Source: Lamellibrachia satsuma (Eukaryota; Annelida; Polychaeta; Sabellida; Siboglinidae). Taken from it: a stretch of 64,000 nucleotides of DNA. Shown here piece after piece: positions 46,086-58,229 of the stretch. Positions within the stretch are counted from its first letter, which is position 1, and each line of letters begins with the position of its first letter. The notes below the pieces were generated by a model, which was not told the origin of the DNA, did no database searches, and saw only the letters and a program-made list of their open reading frames with translations. The position numbers and the translations under genes are program-made. The stretch is from contig BSQZ01000053.1 of NCBI GenBank assembly GCA_033239005.1, forward strand, positions 2,779,501 to 2,843,500, in the 5' to 3' direction.

Positions 46086-46605
46086 ACTTCTACCAAAACT
46101 ACACACACAGCCCATCCGCTAAATGTCAATGATCGATATCATTTATTAATGACACATCAAATCATTGTAACTACAGCCTAATATCACGTTTGATTCAGTG
46201 CAAACGTGGTTTGCAATATGATAATTATCGTCTCCTCCTTGCATATTGTTCAGAAACCCATAATTACTGTAAGCCTAATTATATGTTGTGATTGTCTGCT
46301 AAGCTGGCGGAAGATCAAGGGCTCGACAATTCAATCACACGCTGGATTGATGCCATAATCTTGCCAGTTGTGACATATCAAGTCTATTTACATTGAACAC
46401 CACATTATTAAGAACACTCCCTAAAAAGCAGTTAGCAATTATCACCATGGGGGGCAGTCAGTCATGAACCGCCACCAGCGTCGACCGTATCAATAACTAC
46501 TGCACCGGTATTAGACGATTAGTCGTAGTTATAATTTGGCACACCCTAGTTGTTGAGTACACATTCGGCTCGACACTCCATGTAAAGTGGCTGTCGCGGG
46601 GTTTC

Positions 46606-46695
46606 GCCACATACGCACGCACGGTCCAAAGCACGCACGCACGCACACACGCTCGCAAGCAAGCACGCACGCACACGCGCGCGCGCACACACACG

Positions 46696-46729
<34 letters not shown>

Positions 46730-46825
46730 GATGCATGCACACAGATGCATGCACACACGCACGCACGCACGCACGCACGCTCGCAAGCAAGCACGCACGC
46801 GCACACACACACACACACACACAAA

Positions 46826-46871
<46 letters not shown>
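46606..46871. repeat. CA/CACG microsatellite
   Basis: Mixed (CACG)n, (CGCG), CACACAGATGCATG and pure (CA)n. Long frames on both strands are artefacts. Confidence 0.95.
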
Positions 46872-46872
<1 letters not shown>

Positions 46873-47161
46873 TTTGTCCTCATTCAACGACAGGGTTAAG
46901 AGGGGCAATATCGATAAACTAGAGCCAGGTTTGCCAAAATATTGTGCGTTATGCTATCTATATTTGGCTATCTATATTTGGCTATCTGTCGTTATATGGA
47001 AATGTGAAAATTATTCACGTCTGAAAATTAATTCTCTCTAATAATTTGTTCCTTAACCACTGACCTTCGCCAGGCCTCGCTACACACAGGCGTGTAGTGT
47101 GAGGCGGCTACACACAGGCGTGTAGTGTGAGGCGGCTACGGATCACGATTCTTACACACTG

Positions 47162-47560
47162 AAGGCTGAAATGTGGAGAATGACACGAACAGACGAGAAG
47201 AAATTGTTTTCCAAAGAACATTCCTACAAATAATTTTAAAGATACACTGGCCTATGAAAATATCAAATGAAGACCTATACCACCGCACTTGTATGTCACC
47301 AGAATAAATCAGACGATGGAGATGGATTGGCCACACACTTAGAAGAAATTAAAATTGCAACACAAAAATAGCACTAACCTGGGCCCTGAATGTAAAAGGA
47401 AGAGAGGAAAATCAAAATCAACAGGGAGAAGGATCGTGGAAACAAAGCGAAAACAACTCGGATGGAAATCTTGGAAGATGGCAGAGAATGCAGCTAGAGA
47501 TCGCACGAAATAAAGGAAGTTACAGAGTGGCCTCATGCACAGACTAGGGTACGAAGTGGA
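47162..47560 (+). pseudogene. LINE family 3, C-terminal fragment
   Basis: Across frames the sequence resembles a non-LTR ORF2 C-terminus: NDTNRREE, LKIHWPMKISNEDLYHRTYM-like text, IRRWRWIGHTL, then KGREENQNQQGEGS-like basic sequence. Several stops. The front part recurs at 51095-51290. Confidence 0.55.
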
Positions 47561-47579
47561 TAAATAAGTAAATCGTCCA

Positions 47580-47966
47580 TGGCAGCCCCGTTAGCTCTGG
47601 GAATTTTTCTTTCGTATATAACCTGTTGTTTCGTATTCAACCACTACATGTTGGCATGACAACCTAATTGGTGACTAAGCTCCCCCCACCCCAATATCCT
47701 AAATACGCCACTGCAGTGTGTGTTGTTATATGTTAATTTTTACTCTTTGTTTTGTTGTACGTTTATTTACATTTTTTGTATTATTACCCCTATTCCCTGT
47801 TTGAGAGCATACAGTATCCATATCCATGCGCCGCCGCCGCCCGCCGCCCGCCGCCCGCCGCCCGCCGCCCGCCGCCCGCCGCCCGCCGCCCGCCGCCCGC
47901 CGCCCGCCGCCCGCCGCCCGCCGCCCGCCGCCCGCCGCCCGCCGCCCGCCGCCCGCCGCCCGCCGC
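47580..47966. repeat. repeat block R1 with 7-bp (CCGCCGC)n tract
   Basis: Paralog of 42235-42590, but the GC tract (47828-47966) is a pure heptamer array of about 19 units. Six open frames through it (PPAARRP and GGRRAAG) are artefacts. Confidence 0.9.
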
Positions 47967-48061
47967 GTTTCATTTCTTGGCCCTGTACATAGTACAGAAT
48001 ACACCAACGAAAAATGCTGAAATTGTAACAATACAATCTAAATACACCATTAATATTGAAC

Positions 48062-48250
48062 AATCCTCTGGTTCAAATCCACTTTCTGCCGTTTCGAACC
48101 TTGGGCAATTTCGTTCATCGGTTCACACAACTGTATAAATGAGAATATGTACATAGAGTGGTTAATATATGTGAACGAATACTATTCGCACAGTAACTGC
48201 AGCGCGGCTGAATGCTTCCCAGATAGGCCGTCCGGAGGATGGGTATTTTT
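48062..48250 (+). mobile_element. SINE family 2, diverged copy
   Basis: Contains a B box GGTTCAAATCC, then GGGCAATTTCGTTC, CAACTGTATAAATGAG and GCAGCGCGGCTGAATGCTTC. These match the reverse complement of the SINE copies at 20-28 kb. The head and L2-like tail are lost. Confidence 0.65.
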
Positions 48251-50240
48251 GCTAGTAACAATAATAATGAACTAACAGACAATTTCAATAAAAATATATG
48301 AACATATAATTGGCAATCCTAGCTCTACAAAACTACTTTCAATATCTGTTGTAGTACTAAGACTCTAATGGTAAACATGATTACTATTGCTATTTTTCCT
48401 GATGTGGGGAAGATGGCATTATTGTAGTTCAGTACGAAATGTGTATGTCTTTCGTGTGACATTGATGATTGCTGTCCAGTAAATCGTATTGTTATTTGAA
48501 AACACATTCACAAAATAATTGTTTATGCGTTACTCATGGATGTTCTCATTCGTGGCATGTATTTACAAAGGCAGGATGAAAACACAATTGCAGTCATTGC
48601 ACAAAACCAAGCAACCTATTTATTGACATAAACTGCATCTTCTCAAAAACATACCATACAATCGTCAAACTCAAACCATTCGTCTAAAACCTGAATATAA
48701 ATGACACAACGGTACGTATTGGACAACTGACTCACTGAACAGACACTTCACGTGTCCATCATTGAGATGTTGTTGTGTGAATTGTGTTCTGTGGTCGGTC
48801 GTTGTCAGTCCAAGGAACCAATCAAAGGTTTCTAGTCATTGTTAACACATTTGGCCACAAACCACATTTATGATCCGTCCGCCATTGTCATTACACAAAG
48901 AATCGATAGGAAAGGGGGATTGCGCGTGATGAGTGAATTTATACGTTAGAAAAGTTAATGTTTTCTGCACTACTGCATCTTTCATTTGATGGCAATAGAC
49001 AGATGCTGACCGCTTGCAAATCGCTACACTTGTTATTCTACAGAAGGTACCAACATTAGAAAAATCAGTCACCGGGTTGGGGTGAAATGGAGGGGTATCA
49101 GCTTTGGGTGCTTTTTTCTAAAAAACGAGGTACTCCATTTTCACGAATTTCAAACAGCAGATGATAAATGTACTATGACGTTTTAAACAAAATCGTAGGA
49201 CAACTTTCCAGAAATCCAAAGAAATGTTATAATGGCGACCTATGGGATAATCAAATGTGTCGTTCTGACTATGCAATGGCGGATCCAAATATAGATCGAG
49301 GGTGGGGGTAATTTGAACCTCATTTTCTGTCGCACACCAGTTCAGTTATTTACGAAACCCTAACATTTGCGTGAACAATTTTTTAAACATTATAGGTATC
49401 CATAAAATACACCCTTTTCCGAGAATATCATTGTTTTAATTCAACCAACTAATTAACCAGCCAATCAACCAACCGCCAAGCCAAAACCAAATATATTTTT
49501 TTAATATTTAGTTTTTCCAATCTGCAGTTAACGTATTGAGTTCAGTCGTATGTTCTGTAATTTCGATGTCCTGGTAGCTGCACAATAAGTACAAGGTAAC
49601 GGTATCAGGCGCAGTAATGTGGCAAGGCGGGTGGTGATTTAATAATTGCTACACCGAATAGTTAAAGACCTCTTAATTATTTTACTGTTGTTTGACAATG
49701 TTTATATAAAAGTCAATGCATACATTGTACTTCTACCGAGACTACACACACAGCCCATCCCGTTAATTGTCAATTATCGATATAATTTAACAACTACACA
49801 TCAAGTCATTGTAATAGTCAGCCTAACATCACGTGTGATTCCGTGCAAACCTGGTTTTAAATACGATAGTGATCGTCTCCTCCTTGCATATTGTCCAGAA
49901 ACACATGATTACTGTAGGCCTAATTATATTTTGTGATTGTCGGCTAAGCTGGCCGAAGATCAAAGACTCGACAATTCAGTCGCATTCTGGATTCTTGTCA
50001 GTCTTGCCAGTTGTGACATATCAAGCCTATTTACATTGAACAAAACATCATTAAGAACACTCCTTAAAAAGCAGTTAGCAATTATCACCATGGGAGGCAG
50101 CCAGTCATGAACCGCCACCAGCGTCGACCGTATCGATAACTACTGCACCAGTATTAGACGATTAGTCTTTGTTATAATTTGGCACACCCTAGTTGTTGAG
50201 TACACATTCGGCTCGACGCTCCATGTAAACCGCGCCTAAT
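48180..50240. repeat. segmental duplication, copy 2 (paralog 44090-46600)
   Basis: Direct copy with frequent small differences. The left-arm inverted repeat and the GCD-motif relic are not present upstream, so the duplication endpoint lies in the SINE. Confidence 0.85.
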
Positions 50241-50267
50241 AATGAGAATTGCTCACGCACGATCTCG

Positions 50268-50413
50268 CCCCCCCACACACACACGCACACACGCACACAC
50301 GCACACACGCACACACGCACACACGCACACACGCACACACGCACACACGCACACACCACACCACCCCACACCCCACACCCCTACACACGAACACACGCAC
50401 GCACGCACGCACA
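50268..50413. repeat. (CACACACG)n microsatellite
   Basis: Octamer array with CACCCC variants, at the position equivalent to 46606 in the paralogous block. Confidence 0.95.
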
Positions 50414-50429
50414 GTTCTTTCCTTAACCA

Positions 50430-50935
50430 CTGACCTTTGCCAGGCCTTTCTACACACAGTCGTGTAGTGTGAGACGGCTACGGACCACGATTCTTACACC
50501 CTGAAGGTATAAAAGAGACGGCGGCGAGAAAGAAATAGGAGGAAAACATAGATGGAAGGGAGGAGTAGGATCGGGGTTGAGGCAGGTATGATTCAGGAAA
50601 AGACGGAGATGCGGCTGCTGCAGCAAAAAAAAATCGCACGTCACCTTCCTCTGTCCTGAGGCACCGCGGCCAATGTGTTTATTGTTTGGAGGTCTACAGT
50701 TTTACCTCTCTCAAGGATGTTCTATTCAAAGTGTCTTTATGCCTTCCCTTTTTATTTTTCCAGATACATACTACTGAAGTGCTGCTTTGAGTAGTCCATA
50801 CACGTGTAGGTCCATCACTTCTGTCTGGTGGTTGTTCAGATGTGCACCTGTCGCTGTGTTGCAGGGACGTATTGACCACCCCTTTGGCTCTGGGAAATGA
50901 ACTGGCACCAACTAGGGTGTGAGGAGGATACGTAA
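50430..50935. other. fragment shared with 47050-47150 and 63220-63300, then spacer
   Basis: CTACACACAGTCGTGTAGTG then TGAGACGGCTACGGACCACG recurs as GTGTAGTGTGAGGCGGCTAC at 47.1 kb and at 63.25 kb. The rest is unremarkable. Confidence 0.5.
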
Positions 50936-50939
50936 GTAA

Positions 50940-51320
50940 TTGGGCCGACCCTTTAGCTCTGGGAATTTTTCATTCGTATATATATCCTGTTGATTCGATA
51001 TAACCATTACATGATGCATGACAACCTAACGGGTGACTAAGCTTTGCCCCATTTGCACCCCCCCCTCCCCACCCCCTTCCAATATCCTAAATGCATGGAG
51101 CTGAATGTGGAGAATGACACGAACAGACGAGAAGAAACTGTTTTCCAAAGAACATGCCTACAAATAATTTTAAAGATACACTGGCCAATGAAAATATCAA
51201 ATGAAGACCTATACCACCGCACTTATATGTCACCAGAATAAATCAGACGATGGAGATGGATTGGCCACACACTTAGAACACTTAGAAGAAATTAAAATTG
51301 CAACACAAAAACAGCACCAA
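50940..51320 (+). repeat. R1 front part joined to LINE family 3 fragment
   Basis: 50940-51093 matches 47590-47705 (CTCTGGGAATTTTT to CCAATATCCTAAAT). At 51095 it switches to the LINE C-terminal fragment also at 47162 (GTGGAGAATGACACGAACAG). Confidence 0.7.
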
Positions 51321-52400
51321 CACTTTTTTTAACATTATAGGTACACATAAAATACACCCTTTTCCGAGAATATAATTGTTTTAATTCAGCCAACCAATCA
51401 ACCAACCACCAAACCAGCCAGTCAACCAACCGCCAAACCAACCAACTAGTCGATCAGTACATTTTTCTAAATATAAAGAAGTTTAAACACCTGACGTAGT
51501 AATTATCTCCGAAGAAACTTTTATTTTACATCTGAGTGAGTCTGTCGAAATATTAGGAAATAATACATCAGATTTCTTGAGAGATAATTATCATATCAAA
51601 TATCATACTGAAAAACCGGAACGTTCCATTAAAAAATGTTAGCCTGCTTTATAATAATAACTGTACAAAGTTTATTAATCAATATTATCTTAACCGTTTT
51701 ATTGCTAACGCTTAGATTTTGACCGTATGTGGTTTTGGTGTAAGGTTTTGAATGATTGGGATTTTAACAAAGGGTATTTTGCTTTTTACAAACTGCAGTT
51801 AATGTGTTGAGTTCAGTCGTGGTGTATTGGTAGCTGCACAATAAGTAGAAGGTAGAGGTATCAGGCGCAGTAATGTGGCAAGGCTGGTCGTGATTTAATC
51901 ATTGCTGCACCGAATAATATGATTTCTTAGATATTCTACTGTTGTTTGACAATGCGCCAGCCAGTCTTGTAAGCCAATCCGACGTTGTACTTCTACCGAG
52001 GCTACACACACAGCCCATCCCGTTAAATGTCAATTATCGATTTCATAAATGTTATTAATGCCACATCAAGTCATTGTTACTACAAAATGTTTAGTCAGCC
52101 TAATCTCGGGTGTGATTCAATGCAACCGTTGTCGTGTATATGATAGTAATCTCTCCTCCTTGCATATTGTTTAGAAACCCATACTTACTGTAGACATAAT
52201 TGTTATATTTTGTTATTGCCGTTCTAAGCTGTCGGAAGATCAAGGACTCGGTAATTTAGTTACACACTGGATTATGTTCATAGTCTTGCCATTTGTGATA
52301 TAATAAACACTCAGCCAAACGATTGATGTACTACCGAGCCTATTTACACTGAACATAACATTGTTAAGAACCTCCTTAGAAAGGAGTTAGCAATTATCAC
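51310..52400. repeat. copy of right-arm repeat and its outer flank
   Basis: Matches 45430-46470 in direct orientation (AAAATACACCCTTTTCC, CCAACCAACC tracts, TATCAGGCGCAGTAATG, and CAATTATCACCATGG at the end). Confidence 0.8.
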
Positions 52401-52830
52401 CATGGGGGCGGGCAGTGAGCGATATGTGCACTTGTAAACATATCCATAGTTGTGACATAATGCCTTTGCGTGGTGCCGTTTTTAGTACCGCAAGTGTATC
52501 AGACGGCACATGAACAGCATTAGCGTATCTAGGATCTCGCAAAGGGGGAGGCCGGGGGCGGGGGGGGGGGGGGCGGGGGGGGGCAAGCTTAGTCACCAAT
52601 TAGTTAACCGTGTGGTGGCGCAACATGTTACATACGGAAAAAATAACAAATTTAAGCCAAATTGGGCAATGGCCTCACCCCTAAATAAGCCACTGGTCAT
52701 ATGTAGACATCCTAAAGTGTTCTCGTATACCGGGCGTGTGACAGCCATTCTCAAAAGTCATCGTGTATGGCCTGGAGTGTGAAATACATTATCATGTGTC
52801 GCCGTTTATGGCCAGGCGTGTGACAAACAT
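52000..52830 (+). repeat. inverted repeat partner of 63310-64000, left
   Basis: Landmarks shared in reverse complement with the window's right end: ATTATCACCATGGGGGCG, TATCCATAGTTGTGACATAA, GGTGCCGTTTTTAGTACCGC, a G homopolymer (52560-52580), AACATGTTACATACGGAAAA, then a minisatellite-like end. The two arms are about 10.5 kb apart. Confidence 0.85.
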
Positions 52831-52904
52831 CTTCAAGTGTGTGTTTGTCAACATCAGTAATGTTTATATGTAACACACACACTCAATAGACAGGTATTCT
52901 TTTA

Positions 52905-52990
52905 TACAGTTGAGTGAACTGGTGAACGAAATTGCCCAACGTTCGAAACGGCGACATGAATATTCGAACCAGAGTATTGCTGCGTAGTTA
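52905..52990 (-). mobile_element. SINE family 2 fragment
   Basis: On the minus strand: a B-box-like GGTTCGAATATTC, GGGCAATTTCGTTC, and CACTCAACTGTATAAAAG. Confidence 0.55.
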
Positions 52991-53084
52991 CAATTTCAGC
53001 ATATTTCATTGGTGTATTCTGCAACGTAAATATATTTAAACTGTCAGAATTGAGAGGGAATAAGTTAAAGTGTAACGTTTCAAA

Positions 53085-53209
53085 ATCTAATATCAGATGT
53101 ACTGGTGGGTGTAGTTGCATGAAAACGCGTCCATTGGATGTGCTGTGGGAATGTTGGCGAGTAGGAAGCGCTTCTGTACCATGTGCAGGGCCAGGAGTCT
53201 GAAACTTGG

Positions 53210-53262
<53 letters not shown>
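53085..53262 (-). repeat. R1-related block with (CGG)n, inverted
   Basis: A (CGG)n tract of about 17 units at 53212-53262 is next to sequence that is the reverse complement of 42563-42660 (GCCCCAAG, AGAAGCGC, CTACTCGCCA). Confidence 0.8.
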
Positions 53263-54060
53263 CAAACATTGATCAATGAATGTCAATATCACTAGAGTTG
53301 CTTGGGTGATGGTATCAGCATGTGCATCAGTCAATGAGCATTACATGCAGAGGCGATTGAAACCATTCAATATTTAATGACACGGATCGACAATGGTCGC
53401 GGTCCGTGACTTGTTCTGGCATATATTGATATTTCGGCGCGTGAGCCCAGGGAACCTTTCTCCGATGAGAATACGCCAACCAGCAAACATATTGACTGAA
53501 CAGGGGACACGATGCAGTGACGCAACATATTACATTCGGAAAAAAAAATTAAGCTAATGGGGGCTCGATGGCCTCCCCCCTACATACGCCCCTGGTCATA
53601 TGTGAACATTCCAATAACGTTGTTCAAGCATTTTGCGATATCAGTAGATCTTTGCGATATCAGTAGGTCATGGAATATGTCAAGTGGAATATCGCGATTC
53701 GTCGTGTTGCTTAGGCAATCTGTTTCTAATGTGAAATGGGCAACAGGTGGCAGCAGTAGTTTGCCGTGTAGAATTATTGTTTTTTTTTACTGTTCTGTGC
53801 ATTTCTATATGTGAACGCCCTTTGCTGGGTTCAGCCATTTGGGAACAGGGACATGTTTAGGCACGAATGTAGGACCTGTGAAAATACGAATTGTGCACTT
53901 AATGTCAAGTTACTTGATGGTAAATGCCCTTTAAAACATATTTCCTCAACTTAGTTTCTATATCTTCTCATTCTGCATGGGTTTTCTTCTTCAGAACAAT
54001 GTTTGAGTTCGTTGCCCAGGGACATTTTATTATTCCTCACTCTTCTTTCACTTCGGCATA

Positions 54061-54400
54061 TTGAAACGTGACACATATTCTTGAGTGTCCCCGTATAGGC
54101 AGGTGATATACAAATGTGCATGGCCAGGCAGGTGACATACATTCTCTAATGTCCCCGAGTATGGTCAGGCAGGTGGCATACATTCTGAAATGTCCCCATT
54201 GCATGGCCAGTCAGGTTATATACATTCTCAAATGTCCCCGTGTATAGAAAGGCAGGTGGCATTCATTCTTAAATGTCCCCGTGTATAGCCAGGCAGGTGA
54301 CATTCATTCTCAAATGTCCCCGTGTATTGCCAGGCAGGTGACGTTCATTCTCAAATGTCCCCCGTGTATAGCCAGGCAGGTGATATACATTCTCAAAGAG
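54061..54400. repeat. ~42-bp minisatellite, about 8 copies
   Basis: Units like GCCAGGCAGGTGACATTCAT then TCTCAAATGTCCCCGTGTAT. Related units close the inverted blocks at 52715-52830 and 63330-63490. Confidence 0.92.
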
Positions 54401-54409
54401 ATTAAAATG

Positions 54410-55195
54410 TCCGCAGCAAGATCTCAAAGTGCCGACATCCCCGGTATCACCTAAGGTCACTTTGTCCTGTTTGTTGCAGACAATGCCGACCACAATGTCA
54501 GGACACTTGATCGACAGAATACCTTCCTAGGGATGGGGAAAATCGCAGCTGTGACACTTGGAACCAAACTACAAATGCATTGCCGAGGAGTTCTGCAACA
54601 ACTGCAGTTGTGGATGATGCTGGAAAATGGGCATGCACTTCTGCAATAAACTCCAAAACCACCGATAAAATTAACCAACCTAGAAGCCTGACCTTCTGTG
54701 GACGGTCGCACGGCCCGTCCTTTCGCCCAGGCCTGGGTGGTCTGGAATGATTTAGGCTATCAATCATGGTACTCACCCAGGTACATCTACAATCATCTTT
54801 TGCCAATGATAAACATGAATACGAGTGACATGAGCTGTGTCTATCCAACAATGAGATTTGCGGCAGCATAATGTAGCCGACTCCAACTGAGTTGACTAGC
54901 CTTATGGTGGAGGGCTCAGTTCACCATTGCCAACGAACCTGATGGCAGCAAATTGTGCTAAAGTTACTTGGCAATAACCATGGACACGTATAAAAGTATT
55001 ACCTATTTGTTATAAAAACGGCAGCATCATGTGACGTCAGTTGCACAATATGGCGGTTGGTTTTCAACAACATTCGTTGTAGCCCGACGATAAACTTACT
55101 CACCATTAATTATTTGGACCAAATTTATTTTATTTAGTGATGACTTTATGCAGATAGTATTACACAGACTACATACGTAGTGAAGTTAGTGCGTA
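54410..55195. other. no supported gene
   Basis: Short frames on both strands with no recognisable domain. Confidence 0.4.
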
Positions 55196-55198
55196 TCG

Positions 55199-55440
55199 GT
55201 GGTGGCTCAGCTAGCCCGACTCGCGGGATGGTCAATGTACTTTGAGCTGTCCGCAAGCGACAGGGTGACTGTGAATGGTTGTGTCCAAATTCCTTGTCCG
55301 TTGTCCACATTAGTCAGGTGGTCGCAAGCAAGCGGACAGTGCAAGCTAATAGGAAGTCATGCGGGGCTTTCAAAAGTGTCCGTTATAGACAGGTGTCCGT
55401 TATGGGAAAGTGTCCGGTAAGGCAGGTTTTACTGTACTTC
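55199..55440. mobile_element. DNA transposon terminus, pogo/Tigger-like
   Basis: The segment ends GTGTCCGTTATGGGAAAGTG then TCCGGTAAGGCAGGTTTTAC and TGTA. Read outward-in, CAGTAAAACCTGCCTTACCG is a typical pogo-like terminal repeat next to TA. The opposite end was not found, so only a terminus is supported. Confidence 0.4.
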
Positions 55441-55649
55441 TATCATTTATTAAAACAACTAGCATTAAAATGTAACAATATTAATACCAATGTTTATTTT
55501 ATAATGACATATGTACATTTAACGTGTTATAGCGTGCACAACTTGGGGGCCGGAAGTGCATTATCTCGTCAACTGTCGCCTCGAAGCGAGAATCACTTGT
55601 GTCCCCTATCGACGCCGCCCCGTGCAGGCCCGGCTGTCTCGCACTCTGT

Positions 55650-55812
55650 TCGCCACGTTGTAAAAACTAGTAACTTGCCCTACAGCAATACCAACTCGGA
55701 GTGGGCCTTTTTGATGGTAAACAAGATTGACACTGAGCGCCGCTCAGAGTTGGCCAAGGGGACAAGTGCTGCCCTTTTCTCAGTAGAGGCCAACTGCAGC
55801 TCAAACTCTTAG
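55650..55812 (+). pseudogene. hAT transposase C-terminal dimerisation fragment
   Basis: The reading frame NLPYSNTNSEWAFLMVNKID then TERRSELAKGTSAAL resembles the hAT C-terminal motif LP.SNA..ER.FS..N.IKT..R..L, with the ERxF residues changed to EWAF. It ends at a stop. The upstream half of the same frame (55279-55650) has no hAT similarity. Confidence 0.5.
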
Positions 55813-55919
55813 AGCTATGAACCGCCGCACGAAGTCATAGGGCAGCAAAGACGGCCACCATCGACAACAACCATATGCACAGGCGTTCAACGTAACGATT
55901 CACTGTTCTCTGTAAATAA

Positions 55920-56201
55920 ATGTTTGTTTGTTTTGTATTTCTTTGTTGCGTTTGCTTTGATTGGTTTGAAGGGGTGCGAAGCGACTACGAAGACACGGGC
56001 GGAGACGGCGACGGGGCTGCTGAAGACGAAGACAAAGACACAGGCGGAGACAGCGACGGTGCTGATGATGAAGAAGAAGACGAAGATACGGGCGGAGACG
56101 GCGACGGTGCTGATGAAGAAGAAGACGAAGACACGGGCGAAGACGGCGACGGTGCTGATGAAGACGAAGATGAAAACATCGATTTTTGCATATTTATGTG
56201 A
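55920..56201 (+). CDS. small acidic repeat protein candidate
   Basis: A 93-codon frame starts with a strongly hydrophobic, Cys/Phe/Val-rich 16-residue stretch that could act as a signal or anchor sequence. It is followed by about four 45-bp (15-residue) repeats of the type DTGGDGDGADEEEDE, then NIDFCIFM and a stop. All length changes in the repeat keep frame, and the reverse strand is also open (Ser/Pro-rich). Secreted Asp-rich proteins occur in biomineralising animals, but no promoter, splice site or homolog is visible. It may be a translated minisatellite. Confidence 0.3.
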   Translation: MFVCFVFLCCVCFDWFEGVRSDYEDTGGDGDGAAEDEDKDTGGDSDGADDEEEDEDTGGDGDGADEEEDEDTGEDGDGADEDEDENIDFCIFM

Positions 56202-56779
56202 CGTTGGCGCTTATGGCAATTATATTATTTGTATTTTTTTCTAATTTTACTGTTTCTCAATATATGTCCTACAAATTGTAACTGTTGATCTTTTTATCGT
56301 TTCCACTAAGTGTCTTTGCTATCCTGCTGCTCGTAATGCCTCTTCATTTGTAATTTGCTACGTCCAAGAGATGTTTTCTTTTCTTCTCAGAATGTGAAAA
56401 TGGTAGACTTCCTGCCTTTTCCCGTCGCACATGGAAACTTTGAATCGTTGTTTTTGGTATCTTAAAAATATATTTAAAAGCTTGTCTTTGTTGTAAGCCT
56501 TTTCCCTCCCTGACAGAGCATGGGCCATTAACGACTCCTTTCCACAAGACGTCGTCGTTCTAATATTTGACTGTGAATGAACACAAATAGTGAATGTTCG
56601 CGCTGTCGTTCTGGTATTTGACTACGAACGAACACACGTAACGAATGTTAGTGGCGGTGCATGATGCGCCACGAAAACAGGTGTAAACAGTTTAAAGTCA
56701 TGCAAACACTTATAATAAACATGTTACGTTGTTCATTTATATATCGTTTTTGTAAACATCTTTGTATATAAGGCTGGTG

Positions 56780-57900
56780 TCCTGTCTTATAACAACAACT
56801 ACCGACCCATTGCTCTAGCCACAATTGCTAGTAAATTATTTGCATCCTTGATATTACACAGGGTTTCTATTTTTTTCAACTACATGTGTAAACCAGTTTG
56901 GATTTAAAAAGCACCACTCAACTGAAGTGCTCATATTTTTATTAAAATAACTCTTTCGACACTACATAACGATTGGCTCATCTATGTATGTCACTATGCT
57001 GGATGCCTCTAAGGCCTTTGACAAAGTCAATCATAGTAAATTGTTCACTAAACTAATTGAACGGGGCTGTCCTTCTTTTATTGTGTGCATTCTCTATTGC
57101 TGGTATAACACTTTGAAATTCACTGTCAGAAAGTGTTGTAACTTCTCTGAATTTGTTACCGTTTCAAACGGTGCTAAGCAGGCTGGAATCCTTTCTCCAC
57201 GTCTTTTTAACGTTTACATGGATGACTTAAGTGTAAATTTTAATAAACTAAATTATGCAGGAACCATAACGAATCATATGATGTATGCCGATAATCTTTG
57301 TGTTTTTTTACCTAATGTGTCTGGATTGAGAAAACTCACCGATTGTTGTGCTGAGTATGACAATATGTTTGATATAACATACAATGCCAACACATCTTTC
57401 TGTATGTTTATTGATAACAAACCTGGGGACAACTGTTGTTATCAATAACCGTACACTACCTCACGCTGAGAAACGTAAATACCTTGGCCATATTATAAAC
57501 AATAACCTTACTGATGATGAGGATATTGCCAGACAGAAAAGATGTGTACCATTAAAATAACTTTATTTAATTCATATTGTGGTTCAATGTATACCTCAAG
57601 TCTTTGGTGTAATTTTTAAAAACAGAGTCTGAAAGGTGTTATTGTTGCTTATAACAACAGTTTTAAAATTTTACACAACTTGTCAACCCGCTGTAGTGCA
57701 AGTCATATGTTCGCTACTAATTATGTTAAATCCTTTAACGAACGCATTCGCTCATCAATATTTTGCCTTTTATGCTGTTTAGAAAAGTCTGATAATGTAT
57801 TTTGGTGAATTATTTTCACACTTTTATTTATTATCGAAATCCAATGATTAAACATTGGATTGATCAATTGTATGCTTTTAATTCATTATGTGTATATATA

Positions 57901-57949
<49 letters not shown>

Positions 57950-58129
57950 CTAACTTATTTTACATATATTTTTACTGCACGTCATGTATGTATATTTAGA
58001 TATATATATATTTTATCCTCACTACAGGTATCTTTAATCTTCAACATGTGTGTATATTTATGGGTTTTTATACTTGTATTTTATATGTATATATGTATAT
58101 ATGTATATATGTATATATGTATATATGTA

Positions 58130-58190
<61 letters not shown>

Positions 58191-58229
58191 GCTCTTGCCT
58201 GAAATAAAACATTATTATTATTATAGTAC
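56780..58229 (+). mobile_element. LINE family 1, second copy with 3' tail
   Basis: Motifs in order: YNNNYRPIALATIASKLFAS, QFGFKKHHST, MLDASKAFDKVNHSKLFTKL, VSNGAKQAGILSPRLFNVYM, and MMYADNLCVFLP, where the catalytic YADD is YADN. After a frameshift near 57440, RTLPHAEKRKYLGHIINN-like text follows. The AT-rich 3' UTR and TA/TATATG microsatellites lead to the tail GGGCTCTTGCCTGAAATAAA at 58189. It retains the ~95 bp lost from the minus-strand copy at 15.1-16.5 kb. Inactive. Confidence 0.88.

Larger units (their letters stand above)
44090..46600. repeat. segmental duplication, copy 1 (paralog 48180-50240)
   Basis: Starts inside a SINE family 2 end (GCAGCGCGGCTGAATGCTTC) and runs in direct orientation to CATTCGGCTCGAC before CA-rich DNA. 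The paralog lacks the 21-bp array and a ~350-bp segment around 45570-45900. Confidence 0.85.

Noticed and set aside
46497..46922. 111-128 codon ORFs on both strands
   Set aside because: Open frames through the CA/CG microsatellite; open on both strands at once.
47720..48138. Pro/Ala/Arg- and Gly/Arg-rich ORFs
   Set aside because: Heptamer repeat (CCGCCGC)n is stop-free in all frames; not genes.
54457..54869. 84- and 123-codon minus-strand ORFs
   Set aside because: Overlap each other in different frames, no recognisable domain or splice signals.
55985..56191. Ser/Pro-rich minus-strand ORF opposite the acidic repeat
   Set aside because: Shadow of the GAN/GGN-rich repeat; the plus frame has the start codon and hydrophobic leader.
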